A stretch of DNA of 64,000 bases. Origin: Chloroflexota bacterium (GTDB lineage: Bacteria; Chloroflexota; Anaerolineae; Anaerolineales; Villigracilaceae). The translations under genes were made by a program, and so were the position numbers. The stretch lies in assembly GCA_024224815.1 (NCBI GenBank), contig JAAENC010000504.1:1-64000 (forward strand). Reading direction: 5' to 3'. How positions within the stretch are numbered: the first letter of the stretch is position 1; every line of letters begins with the position of its first letter. The notes under the pieces were generated by a model that saw only the letters and a program-made list of their open reading frames with translations, was not told where the DNA came from and ran no database searches. Below, one piece after another: positions 9,004 through 16,871 of the stretch.

Positions 9004-10695
9004 CTAAATAGCCTCGTCGCCTGCACGTTGACGCATGTATTGAGCCAGTGTCAACCCGAAAATAAGCAAGAATAAAACCCAAGCCAGTGCAGAAGCATAG
9101 CCTTGACGGAAATTTTGGAAACCTTGACGGTACAAGTACAAGACTATTGTTGTGGTAGATGTACCTGGGCCTCCTGGCGGTTGAGTAAAGACAAAGACTT
9201 GATCAAATATCTGCATAGCATTGATCGTCGTCGTTGTGAGCACAAAGAAACTTGTCGGTGCCAGCATAGGCAAGGTTACGTTCCAGAATTTTTGCCAATT
9301 ATTTGCGCCATCAACAGTAGCGGCTTCGTAAAGAACGCCGGGGATATTCTGCAAACCGGCCAAGAAGAGCACCGTATTAAAGCCCATCCATTGCCAAGCA
9401 GCCATAATCGCGACCGCAATCAAGGCAACTTGTGTATCAGATGTCCATCCAATTTGCGGGTCGATTAGTAGTTCGGAGCCAGCAAAGGAGTTCACAAACT
9501 TGATAAAACTGGTAATGAAATAATTTAGATACCCAACGGTTGAGTTATAGAGCCAGCGCCAGATCATCGCTACGCCCACAACCGCGGCTACACTCGGAAC
9601 AAAGTAAATAGCGCGGAATATTTTCATACCGGGCAATTTGCTATTTAAAACGGTAGCAAGCAAAAGGGCAGGAATGACGCTCATCGGCACAGCGAGTAGC
9701 ACAAACTTAATCGTATTTCCTAGTGAAATCCAAAAAAGTTGATCTTCCGCACCAACCACATAATCTTTGCCAAAGAAATTGAAGCGGGAAAGCTCATCAT
9801 AGACTTCAATATTAATCACTTCTTTGGCTAATTGGTCAGCATATTCAAGGGGTTCGATGGTGATATTGAAAATCTCTTGATAATTGGCTAAGCCGATCCA
9901 ATTTGCGTTTCCAAAAGCATCGGAATCTGTAAAACTGCTATAAAGTGAGAAGAGTAATGGGCCAGCGAAAAAGAAAAGAAAACCAATAAAATTGGGGGAT
10001 AAGAAGAGATAGCCTTCCAACATCAACTGATCTTTTCCCTTCGTATGCATTGCGAGCCGAGTTGGTTCGCGCCACATCAGCCAAACCATGATGCCAAATA
10101 TAATTACCCCAAGTAATAAGAGAATTGGGATAAGGGAATTAAATTTTGAAATAAAAGATAGGGTGCCGGGGACAATGCCAACGGCAAATAAGAAAAGCAC
10201 GCCACCAATCGCGGCTACAACCTGAGCTGTTTTCCTGAACTTTTGCGCGGTGCCGGGGTGGTCTTTTTGGTATCGGTCTCCGATTGTTCCGATCAGATAA
10301 CCGACGAAAGCAATCCCCATATAGGGTAGCCCTTTTGAAAAGGTTTCCCCTAGTGAATCAATGCCTGTGAAGAACCCAACAGTATGCAAACCACCGAAGA
10401 AAGAAGCCAGTAAGCCTAAATAATTGATGACAAGAGAAATTGTTCGGCCACGATGTTTTCTTTCTCGGATCGAAAAGACTGCGATAGCGCTAAAAGTGGC
10501 ACCTAATACCAGAAAAATGCTAACGATTGCTTTGATCCAGTCTGCAATATCGGATGCACTCTGCCAGATCATGACAGTGCCAGCGAGGCCAGCGATGGCA
10601 AAAATAATATGCCAGATGGATAAAACTTTTAGAGCCAAGCTAGTTTTTGCATCTGCAGATGGTATCGTTTGAGATTGGGTGGAATTAGATGTCAT
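9004..10695 (-). CDS. Carbohydrate ABC transporter permease, MalF type, with N-terminal membrane extension
   Basis: 563-aa permease. The C-terminal ~330 residues form the MalF-type core with the EAA loop LYEAATVDGANNWQ near residue 462. The N-terminal ~220 residues carry about six additional hydrophobic helices (for example MIWQSASDIADWIKA, then IFLVLGATFSAIAVF) not found in the minimal family. The start ATG 10695 is preceded by GGAAAGGAATAAGT, a good ribosome-binding site. It sits downstream of the binding-protein gene after an intervening hairpin, which would lower permease expression relative to the binding protein. Confidence 0.88.
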   Translation of the reverse strand: MTSNSTQSQTIPSADAKTSLALKVLSIWHIIFAIAGLAGTVMIWQSASDIADWIKAIVSIFLVLGATFSAIAVFSIRERKHRGRTISLVINYLGLLASFFGGLHTVGFFTGIDSLGETFSKGLPYMGIAFVGYLIGTIGDRYQKDHPGTAQKFRKTAQVVAAIGGVLFLFAVGIVPGTLSFISKFNSLIPILLLLGVIIFGIMVWLMWREPTRLAMHTKGKDQLMLEGYLFLSPNFIGFLFFFAGPLLFSLYSSFTDSDAFGNANWIGLANYQEIFNITIEPLEYADQLAKEVINIEVYDELSRFNFFGKDYVVGAEDQLFWISLGNTIKFVLLAVPMSVIPALLLATVLNSKLPGMKIFRAIYFVPSVAAVVGVAMIWRWLYNSTVGYLNYFITSFIKFVNSFAGSELLIDPQIGWTSDTQVALIAVAIMAAWQWMGFNTVLFLAGLQNIPGVLYEAATVDGANNWQKFWNVTLPMLAPTSFFVLTTTTINAMQIFDQVFVFTQPPGGPGTSTTTIVLYLYRQGFQNFRQGYASALAWVLFLLIFGLTLAQYMRQRAGDEAI

Positions 10696-10758
10696 ACTTA
10701 TTCCTTTCCTGAAACTTGCAGGAGTTCTTCCAAGTTTTTTTTACGCTATCTAAAAAAG

Positions 10759-10792
10759 AAATCCGGTGAGGCAATCCCCACCGGATTTCTTG
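10759..10792 (-). terminator. Intercistronic hairpin with U-tract between binding protein and permeases
   Basis: The stem AAATCCGGTG..CACCGGATTT is followed on the minus strand by a run of T. It lies just after the binding-protein stop and before the permease genes. It looks like a partial terminator, or an mRNA-stabilising hairpin, that sets high binding protein and lower permease levels. Confidence 0.75.
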
Positions 10793-10803
10793 ACTTATTT
10801 TAC

Positions 10804-12177
10804 TTACTCTTGAAAAGCTTTGTTGGCTTCGTCACAAACAGTTGCGCCGAAATCTTCAACGGTGGTTTCACCGGTCAAGAGGGAGGAAATGGCGGTGTCC
10901 ATAACTGCACCAAAATCAGGCCAAGAGCCAGCCCATAGGGGGCCTTCGGCGGTCGGGGAGTTTGCCAAACCATCGAGGAAAGCTTGGTTGTTTGCGGGCG
11001 GGGTGAAGTCTAAGAAAGCATCGAGAGCATCCTGACTTACACGGCTGGGGATATTAGCACCCAAGGCAGCAACTGTGCCCTGTACTTCGGCGGTGGTTAA
11101 TGCTTGAACGAGTTCCCAAGCAGCTTCCGGATTTTCGGTGTCAGCGTTGACAACGTAAGCGCCCCAGAAGAGCCAGTTACCGGGATTACCGGCAGGGCCA
11201 ACGGGCAGACCAACAACGTCCCATTCGAAATCTACAGTGCGGATACCGGGGGTTGCCCAGCGGCCGTTCTGGAACATACCAACATTACCGGAGCGGAAAG
11301 GAGGTTCACCATCTTCGCCATAAGGTACGGCTGCGCCGGAGGCATAGAGGTCTTGAACGAACTGGAGACCAGCGAGCGCTTCGTCTGTATCGAGCGCACA
11401 AGCGGTGCGATCTTCATTGAAGAAATTTCCGCCAGCAGCGTTAATCCATACACCGTAGGGGCCCCACCATGCAGAGCCACTATAACCCTGGACATCATCG
11501 CCAAGAGCAGAAACGGCTTCAGCGGTTTCCTGGAAAGCTTCCCAGGTCCATTCACCGTTGGCTTCGAGCTCACGAGGATCATCAACACCAGCTTCGGCCA
11601 AAAGGTCGAGGTTGATATAAAGTGCGAAGGTGGAAACATCACGGGGAAGACCCCAAAGGGTTTCGCTAGAGTTGCCGGTTTCAGGATTGAAGGTCAAGTG
11701 GAACATAGGGCCTTCGTAGAAATCTGCATCTGCGTAGCCATCGGTGGCATCAGCCATCCCACGCATATCCAAGAGCAGCCCACGGGCAACAAAGTCAGCT
11801 ACATCGGTTCCGGGGATCCAGAATACATCAGGAGCAGTGCCAGAAGCGAGTTCGGTTTTCAAAACATCTTGATAGCTGGATGTATCTGAACCACCGGGTT
11901 CGTATTCCAAAGTAATGCCATCGAGATTTAGGCCGTCACTGATGCCTTGGTACAGATCAGCTTCTTCCTGATTACCTGGGCGGGTGCGCCAGCGTAAAGA
12001 GATTTCAGCAGCTTCTTCTGCGGGAGCTTCTTCTTCAGTTACAGCTTCTTCTTCAACTGCAGGTGCTTCTTCAGCAACTGGAGCTTCTTCTTCAACAGGG
12101 GCATCTGCACCACCACAAGCGGTGAGCACCATAGAAGCAACGATCAATGCGGTTATTACGAGCCAAAGTTTTTTCAT
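10804..12177 (-). CDS. Sugar ABC transporter solute-binding lipoprotein
   Basis: 457-aa extracellular binding protein. Residues 1-21 form a lipoprotein signal with lipobox LTAC and the lipidated Cys at about residue 21. A Glu/Ala/Pro-rich low-complexity linker (about 25-60) tethers the domain to the membrane. The remainder is a family-1 extracellular binding protein, with PDVFWIPGTDVADFV and FQNGRWATPGIR typical of MalE/UgpB relatives. The start is ATG 12177 with an AAGGAG site upstream. It is the first structural gene after lacI, and a regulator half-site lies about 100 bp upstream. The probable ligand is an alpha- or beta-galactoside, judged from the neighbouring GH4 and GH42. Confidence 0.9.
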   Translation of the reverse strand: MKKLWLVITALIVASMVLTACGGADAPVEEEAPVAEEAPAVEEEAVTEEEAPAEEAAEISLRWRTRPGNQEEADLYQGISDGLNLDGITLEYEPGGSDTSSYQDVLKTELASGTAPDVFWIPGTDVADFVARGLLLDMRGMADATDGYADADFYEGPMFHLTFNPETGNSSETLWGLPRDVSTFALYINLDLLAEAGVDDPRELEANGEWTWEAFQETAEAVSALGDDVQGYSGSAWWGPYGVWINAAGGNFFNEDRTACALDTDEALAGLQFVQDLYASGAAVPYGEDGEPPFRSGNVGMFQNGRWATPGIRTVDFEWDVVGLPVGPAGNPGNWLFWGAYVVNADTENPEAAWELVQALTTAEVQGTVAALGANIPSRVSQDALDAFLDFTPPANNQAFLDGLANSPTAEGPLWAGSWPDFGAVMDTAISSLLTGETTVEDFGATVCDEANKAFQE

Positions 12178-12273
12178 TTCTTACTCCTTATAAACTTATC
12201 AAATTAAAAATCAAACGTCTTACTAAAAACATCTTTCGAGAGGCACCTCCATATCTATTCTTGCAATCGCACA

Positions 12274-12292
12274 ACATGTGAGCGGTCACATT
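12274..12292 (-). promoter_or_regulatory. LacI-type operator half-site upstream of the binding-protein gene
   Basis: ACATGTGAGCGGTCACATT matches the right half of the 38-bp palindrome at 13336-13373 in 18 of 19 positions. The left half is not preserved here. It lies in the only sizeable gap between lacI and the transporter genes, so it is the expected control site for the operon. Confidence 0.65.
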
Positions 12293-12305
12293 TAGATCAA
12301 AAAAA

Positions 12306-13307
12306 TTATGTAGATTCACGAATAACCAACTCTACACCCAAGGGAATTGGGGCAAATGTAAAATCGGGTTCTTCAAACATCTCAAATAATCGCTGCATGG
12401 CTTTTTGCCCAACGACATATTTATCATAGCTAATAGAACTTAACGAAGGCTGTGTCATTGCCGAAAACTTGATATCATCAAATCCCATCACGGCACAATC
12501 CTGCGGCACACGCATGCCCATATCATGGCAACTACGCAAAGCGCCGATCGCCATCAAATCGTTATAAGTAAAGATCGCAGTCACTTCAGGATGTTCTTTC
12601 AACAAAGTCTGGGTCGCTTCATAACCACCCGCCAAATTTGGGGGAGCCAGCACCAGCCATTCTTCATTGGGCGTAATATCATGCGCCAACAAAGTCTCAC
12701 GATAGCCGTGCACACGCCGCATTTCATCAGGTTTATGTCCGATGTGTGAAAGCATCGCAATATTCCTATGCCCTCGCTCAATCAAATGTTCCACTGCCAA
12801 TTTCGCCCCCTTCAAAATATCAACACTCACCAAACTAGCCTTAGGATGCGGAATATCACGATTGATCACGACCAGTGGCTTGTAATTCTCCGCAAAAGCC
12901 AACAACTCTTCTTCCGGCGAGCTGACCGTAGCCAAAATAACCCCATCAACCTCTTGCGAAGCCAATAGAGTTAATATATCTTGCTCACCTTGTGGATTGT
13001 CATCTGTATTACAGACAAAAACATTATATCCTTGCGCCAATGCTGTGTCTTGCACACCTCGGGCAACTTCAAAAAAGAAAGGGTTTGTAATATCCGCAAC
13101 CACCAAACCAATCGTGCGCGTCTTCTGCGTAACCATGCTCTGCGCCAAACGGCTGGGGCGGTACCCCAACTCCTTGATCGCCACCTTAACCCGCTCCCGT
13201 GTTTCAGGTGTAACACGCTCACTATTATTGATGACGCGCGAAACCGTCTGGTGAGAAACACCAGCTCGATCAGCAACATCACGGATAGTAATACGAGAAC
13301 GAGGCAT
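12306..13307 (-). CDS. LacI family transcriptional regulator of the galactoside operon
   Basis: 333-aa repressor. The start ATG 13307 gives MPRSRITIRDVADRAG. An in-frame TTG 30 nt upstream is less likely. Residues 3-50 are the LacI helix-turn-helix and hinge (TIRDVADRAGVSHQTVSRVI, then ERVKVAIKELGYRPS). The rest is a periplasmic-binding-protein-like sensor domain (TIGLVVADITNPFF, then GFDDIKFSAMTQPSLSSI). It is divergent from nothing: all downstream sugar genes run in the same direction. The palindrome just upstream of its start suggests autoregulation, and the half-site before the binding-protein gene suggests operon control. Confidence 0.9.
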   Translation of the reverse strand: MPRSRITIRDVADRAGVSHQTVSRVINNSERVTPETRERVKVAIKELGYRPSRLAQSMVTQKTRTIGLVVADITNPFFFEVARGVQDTALAQGYNVFVCNTDDNPQGEQDILTLLASQEVDGVILATVSSPEEELLAFAENYKPLVVINRDIPHPKASLVSVDILKGAKLAVEHLIERGHRNIAMLSHIGHKPDEMRRVHGYRETLLAHDITPNEEWLVLAPPNLAGGYEATQTLLKEHPEVTAIFTYNDLMAIGALRSCHDMGMRVPQDCAVMGFDDIKFSAMTQPSLSSISYDKYVVGQKAMQRLFEMFEEPDFTFAPIPLGVELVIREST

Positions 13308-13335
13308 ATTTTTCCAAATAAGATTTCTAAAACAC

Positions 13336-13373
13336 AATAATGTTACCGCTCACATGTGAGCGGTAACATTATT
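13336..13373. promoter_or_regulatory. 38-bp perfect palindromic operator upstream of lacI
   Basis: Two 19-bp arms pair without a mismatch around the centre ACATGT. The right arm runs ACATGTGAGCGGTAACATT. It begins 29 bp upstream of the lacI start. Its half recurs before the binding-protein gene. This is the probable autoregulatory operator. An RNA hairpin role is possible but there is no gene end here to terminate. Confidence 0.8.
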
Positions 13374-13423
13374 CTACAAAATAAAACAGAACTTGTCAAC
13401 AAGATATTTTGCATATCGATGAC

Positions 13424-13612
13424 AGGATACTCTCCTCCCCAGCCAAATCTACAATAGCCCGCACCAATTTCAGGATGCGGTGATAGGCGCGCGCGGAAAG
13501 TTGAAGCTGGGTCATTGCAGCCTTATAAGAATCTGTCCCGTAGCATCCAATTCGCAAAATTGACGAGCTTCAGCCACGCGCATATCGGCGTTAGTTATTA
13601 CTCCGTTGCTTA
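13424..13612 (-). pseudogene. comM (YifB) relic, copy A
   Basis: This decayed segment aligns with the C-terminal coding part of the copy at 58862-59424. It includes the stretches CACCAATTTCAGGATGCGG (minus-strand template of the RILKLA region) and TTCGCAAAATTGACGAGC. No open frame remains. It lies between the galactoside operon and the 3' end of the menaquinone operon. ComM is the MCM-like helicase family protein of natural transformation, also annotated as a magnesium-chelatase-like protein. Confidence 0.75.
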
Positions 13613-13619
13613 GAATAGG

Positions 13620-14393
13620 CTACAGCCAATCATCCAGAAGGGACTGGACTGCAGCTGGATTTTCTTGATGAGTATTATGTCCACTAGTTGACAAAATAAC
13701 GCTCTGACAATTGGAGATAGATGTCAACGCTTTTTCTGTAACGGCAGTATATTTTTTGTCAAGTCTCCCTGCGATGAGCAGAGTTTGCAGTTCGATTTCT
13801 TTCAACCGTGACCAAAGTTCAGGTTGTCGCCCCGGGCTGAGCGCGCTCAAGACGGTAGCTATTGACTCAATATCTTGCTTTGCACGCTCTATACGCAACT
13901 GCTTTTTAAGGGCAGGATAATAACTAAGAGAATCAAAGAGGGGAATGTCGTACCAAAACTCGAGAAAATATTTCATTCCATTTTTGCGCAGGCGAGCGGC
14001 GAGTTTATCGTCTAATTCAGCGCGTTGGGCACGCTCGACAGGGTCAATAATGCCAGGATTCGCAGATTCGAGCACTAGTTTGTCTACCATTTCAGGATAA
14101 GTCAGTGCGAAAAAAAGCGCGATGCGCCCTCCCATCGAGTAGCCGACGAGATGGGTGCGGGCGATGTTGCGCTCATCCAATGCTTTTCGCAGGGCAGATG
14201 CCCATGCGGCGTAAGCAGGTTCCTCGTCCAAGGGCGTTTCGCCGTGTCCAGGCAGATCGGGCATCAGGCAATAGAAACGATTACTTAATCCTTCTGCGAT
14301 CTCCAGCCAGTCGTCCCCTTTTCCCATAAAACCATGCAAAAAAACAATAGGCTGAAAGGCTGGATTTCCCAAAGTGCGCCATGCCCAAGTCAT
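13620..14393 (-). CDS. menH: 2-succinyl-6-hydroxy-2,4-cyclohexadiene-1-carboxylate synthase (MenH)
   Basis: 257-aa alpha/beta hydrolase-fold lyase that eliminates pyruvate from SEPHCHC in menaquinone synthesis. The true start is ATG 14393, overlapping the upstream TGA in an ATGA junction. The frame is open about 310 nt further upstream, but that part is antisense-like and overlaps the DAHP synthase gene. Motifs: FLHGFMGKGDDW (oxyanion), DLPGHGET, VGYSMGGRIAL (nucleophile Ser), GRLDKKYTAV (Asp loop) and STSGHNTHQENP (His). Length and motifs fit MenH. It is the last gene of the men operon. Confidence 0.88.
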   Translation of the reverse strand: MTWAWRTLGNPAFQPIVFLHGFMGKGDDWLEIAEGLSNRFYCLMPDLPGHGETPLDEEPAYAAWASALRKALDERNIARTHLVGYSMGGRIALFFALTYPEMVDKLVLESANPGIIDPVERAQRAELDDKLAARLRKNGMKYFLEFWYDIPLFDSLSYYPALKKQLRIERAKQDIESIATVLSALSPGRQPELWSRLKEIELQTLLIAGRLDKKYTAVTEKALTSISNCQSVILSTSGHNTHQENPAAVQSLLDDWL

Positions 14394-15187
14394 CCGATCT
14401 TTCGTCCTAGCGCAGTGGCAATTCGAGTGGCTTGCTCGAAAAGCTCTTCGCCTTGCGCCAATGTGAGCGATTGTTTGCCGTCTGAAAGGGCTTCTGCTGG
14501 GTTGGGATGCACCTCTACGACCAAGCCATCTGCGCCCGCTGCTAAAGCAGATTGGGCTGCCGGAATAACTAAATCGGCACGTCCTGTAGCATGACTCGGA
14601 TCGCCAAAAATAGGATAAGGGCTGTTTTGCTTCAGGAAGGCAATAGCATTTGTGTCGAAAGTATTGCGTGTGAGGGTCTCGAAAGTGCGGATGCCGCGTT
14701 CGCAAAGAATAATTTTTTCATTGCCCCGACTGGAAATATGCTTCGCGGCAGCCAACCACTCTTCGACGGTGGACATGAATCCGCGTTTGAGCATAACGGG
14801 CTTTTCGATTTCGCCCACTGCCCACAGGAGTGGAAAATGCTGCATATTTCGGCTGCCGATCTGTATCAGATCAGCGTACTTTTGGAGTAGCGGAACTTGT
14901 TCTACGCCGAGGGCTTCAGAAAGAACCAGCAAATCAAATTCATCTGCTACAGCGCGTAAAATTTCAAGTCCCTCCTCTCCCAAGCCTTGAAAGGCATCTG
15001 GCGATGTGCGTGGTTTGAAGGCACCGCCACGAATCATTTTTAAGCCAAGTTTGTGAATCAACTTCCCAACCAATCGGGTTTGCTCGTAGCTTTCTACTGA
15101 GCAGGGGCCAAGAATGAGGGTGCTTTCGTTGCCGCCAATTGTGAGTTCGGGGCTAAGAGAGATAGGCTTTGTTTCTATATTAATCAT
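14390..15187 (-). CDS. aroF: 3-deoxy-7-phosphoheptulonate (DAHP) synthase, type I-beta
   Basis: 265 aa, catalysing PEP plus erythrose 4-phosphate to DAHP, the first step to chorismate. The size and motifs are those of the beta (KDO8P-synthase-like) class without an ACT or chorismate-mutase extension: LGPCSVES, FKPRTSPDAFQG, IGSRNMQ, KRGFMST, LCERGIRTFE (metal Cys) and DPSHATGR. It overlaps menE by 8 nt at its 5' end and menH by 4 nt at its 3' end. It is thus fully embedded in the men operon, where it would feed chorismate toward menaquinone. Absence of a regulatory domain suggests it escapes standard aromatic feedback. Confidence 0.9.
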   Translation of the reverse strand: MINIETKPISLSPELTIGGNESTLILGPCSVESYEQTRLVGKLIHKLGLKMIRGGAFKPRTSPDAFQGLGEEGLEILRAVADEFDLLVLSEALGVEQVPLLQKYADLIQIGSRNMQHFPLLWAVGEIEKPVMLKRGFMSTVEEWLAAAKHISSRGNEKIILCERGIRTFETLTRNTFDTNAIAFLKQNSPYPIFGDPSHATGRADLVIPAAQSALAAGADGLVVEVHPNPAEALSDGKQSLTLAQGEELFEQATRIATALGRKIG

Positions 15188-16787
15188 TAAGGTCTTCCAT
15201 TAATAAACGCAAAATTTCCTTGCGCTGAACCTTTCCCGAAGATGTTTGTGGGAGGGCATCTAGCACAACAATTTTGCGAGGGATTTTATAGCCAGCCAGG
15301 TGTTGGCGGCAGAAGGTGATGATTTTTTCTTCGAGATCTGGGTGCGTCGCACCTTTGGGTTGAGAATCTGTGCTTCGAGGGGCATTGTGCTCATCGTTTG
15401 GCATTTCTTTGTCGAGGAAGGTGCGACGCACTACGATAGCCGCGGCTACCCGCTGCCCCCAAATTTCATCGGGGATACCGGCCACACAACTTTCTTTTAT
15501 AGCCGGATGTTGAGACAATACAGATTCCACTTCAGCGGGATAGATATTCTCACCGCCTGAGATGATTAAATCACTGCGACGCTGAATAATGAAGAGATCG
15601 CCATCTTCGTCGAGGTAACCAAGATCACCTGTGCGGAACCACTCGTGGACTTCGGTTTGGTGCAAATACCCAAACATCACCACATCCCCAGCAACGTACA
15701 CGTTCCCGATCTCGCCCGAGGGGAGTACTTCCCCCCCATCATCTCGGATTTCCACACGGATACCGGGGAGCGGTTTCCCCACAGAGCCAGGTTTCAGACG
15801 TGCATTCTCAGGAGTGGCGGTAGCAACCTGGGACGCACACTCTGTTAATCCATAAGTTGTGGCAATGGGGAGATTTTGCGCAAAAGCGCGTTCTAACAAT
15901 TTTGGCGAGGCTGCCGCGCCGCCGAGGAGGATGAGGCGTAAGGTTTTAGGGAAAATAAATTCCTGACTGACTCTGCGAGGAGCATGCACTTGCGCCGAAG
16001 CAGTCTCATTGCTAATAGGGAGATTGCTTCGGCGGAAAAGCTGCCTCGCAAATTCATCTGATAAAAGGCGATGCAACATTGTGGGAACGAGGGAGACTAT
16101 TGTTGTTTGGGTCTCGTGCATCCGTTTAGTGAGTTGATTTAGGTCAAATTGGTCGTTCTCAAAATTCGGTAGGACAACAGCTGTCCCGTAAAGAGCGCTG
16201 CGAAGCAAAATTGAAAGTCCACCGATGTGGTAGAGGGGCAAAGTTAATAGCCAGCGGTCGGAGCGAAGCGTTCCAAGCCGAAGAGCAGAGGCTTTTGCGG
16301 AGGCGTAGATATTCTTCCAAAGCAGGCGTGCGCCTTTGGGCCGCCCCGTCGTACCGGAGGTAAAGAGGATGCCGAATTCTGTATCCAGCTCGATAGCACC
16401 GAGCAAGTACGAGGCAGGTGTAGAAGCCAGAGGTAAATCATCCAGGTGGAGAGATTCTTCGAGGGGGCTATCCGCTGTTGTGCGGAGAACCCATCTGCAA
16501 TCTGATTCTTGAATTTGCCAACACATTTCGCTAGATGTAAGACGCGTATTGAGCGGAACGATGCTTACGCCGATCCGCACTAGCGCGTGGACGAGGGTGA
16601 TAGCTAAAGGACTGCGATCTAAAAGAACGGCTACACGCTCGCTGCGTTGAATGCCCAGCATCGTTAAACGGGAAGAGAGCGTAGCAACATTTGCGTTTAA
16701 CTCAGCATAGCTAATTTGCTGCAAATTATCGAGAAGAGCGATACGCTCAGGGTGGGCTTGGGCGGCGAGAGTCAGAAAATCATTCAT
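15180..16787 (-). CDS. menE: o-Succinylbenzoate-CoA ligase (MenE) with two repeat-derived insertions
   Basis: 535-aa adenylate-forming enzyme. FGILFTSGTTGRPKGARL is the P-loop motif, TTYGLTECASQ the A5 motif, WFRTGDLGYLDEDGDLFII the A7-A8 hinge, and the catalytic Lys is in TSSGKVQRKE. MenE is usually about 450-490 aa. The excess here is explained by two palindromic-repeat insertions read in frame. One covers about residues 245-272 (between FARQ and QEFIF). The other covers about 452-482 (between IVVRR and DLEEKI, in the C-terminal lid). Both preserve the frame, so the enzyme may still be active. The gene overlaps DAHP synthase and lies downstream of menB. Confidence 0.88.
   Translation of the reverse strand: MNDFLTLAAQAHPERIALLDNLQQISYAELNANVATLSSRLTMLGIQRSERVAVLLDRSPLAITLVHALVRIGVSIVPLNTRLTSSEMCWQIQESDCRWVLRTTADSPLEESLHLDDLPLASTPASYLLGAIELDTEFGILFTSGTTGRPKGARLLWKNIYASAKASALRLGTLRSDRWLLTLPLYHIGGLSILLRSALYGTAVVLPNFENDQFDLNQLTKRMHETQTTIVSLVPTMLHRLLSDEFARQLFRRSNLPISNETASAQVHAPRRVSQEFIFPKTLRLILLGGAAASPKLLERAFAQNLPIATTYGLTECASQVATATPENARLKPGSVGKPLPGIRVEIRDDGGEVLPSGEIGNVYVAGDVVMFGYLHQTEVHEWFRTGDLGYLDEDGDLFIIQRRSDLIISGGENIYPAEVESVLSQHPAIKESCVAGIPDEIWGQRVAAAIVVRRTFLDKEMPNDEHNAPRSTDSQPKGATHPDLEEKIITFCRQHLAGYKIPRKIVVLDALPQTSSGKVQRKEILRLLMEDLND
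15341..15432 (-). repeat. Palindromic element inserted in frame in menE (C-terminal lid region)
   Basis: Perfect 14-bp inverted repeats GTGCGTCGCACCTT (15342-15355) and AAGGTGCGACGCAC (15418-15431) bracket about 62 nt. The element is read through without a stop and contributes roughly 30 residues (RTFLDKEMP to KGATHP) that have no counterpart in ordinary MenE. Confidence 0.75.
15971..16053 (-). repeat. Palindromic element inserted in frame in menE (N-terminal domain)
   Basis: CTCTGCGAGGAGCATGCACT at one end and AAAGCTGCCTCGCAAA at the other match the non-coding repeat at 41584-41696, in the same order. Both share GCAGTCTCAT and GAGATTGCTTC in the middle. Here the repeat is translated as about 27 residues (RQLFRRSNLP to HAPRRVS) inside MenE. 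Confidence 0.75.
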
Positions 16788-16871
16788 CTTTTTTTGTACG
16801 CGGAGAAAATGGATTACACAGAGTTATTTAAAGCTTTTCTCCGTGCACTCCGCGAAATCCGTGTACAAGAA
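16788..16871. repeat. Inverted-repeat element between menB and menE
   Basis: The gap holds TGTACGCGGAGAAAATGGAT facing CTCCGCGAAATCCGTGTACA, a long imperfect inverted repeat that fills almost the whole spacer. There is no gene. The next start relies on a site inside the repeat end. Confidence 0.6.

Noticed and set aside
11984-12193. Ser/Ala-rich open frame antisense to the first binding protein
   Set aside because: It arises from the Glu/Ala-rich lipoprotein linker read backwards.
12190-12250. A 14-codon leader (MFLVRRLIFNLISL) with GGAGG upstream before the binding-protein gene
   Set aside because: The ribosome-binding site is about 13 nt away and there is no attenuator hairpin or codon bias, so it is too weak to call.
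14394-14705. N-terminal extension of the menH frame
   Set aside because: It overlaps DAHP synthase almost completely on the same strand, and MenH homology begins only at ATG 14393.
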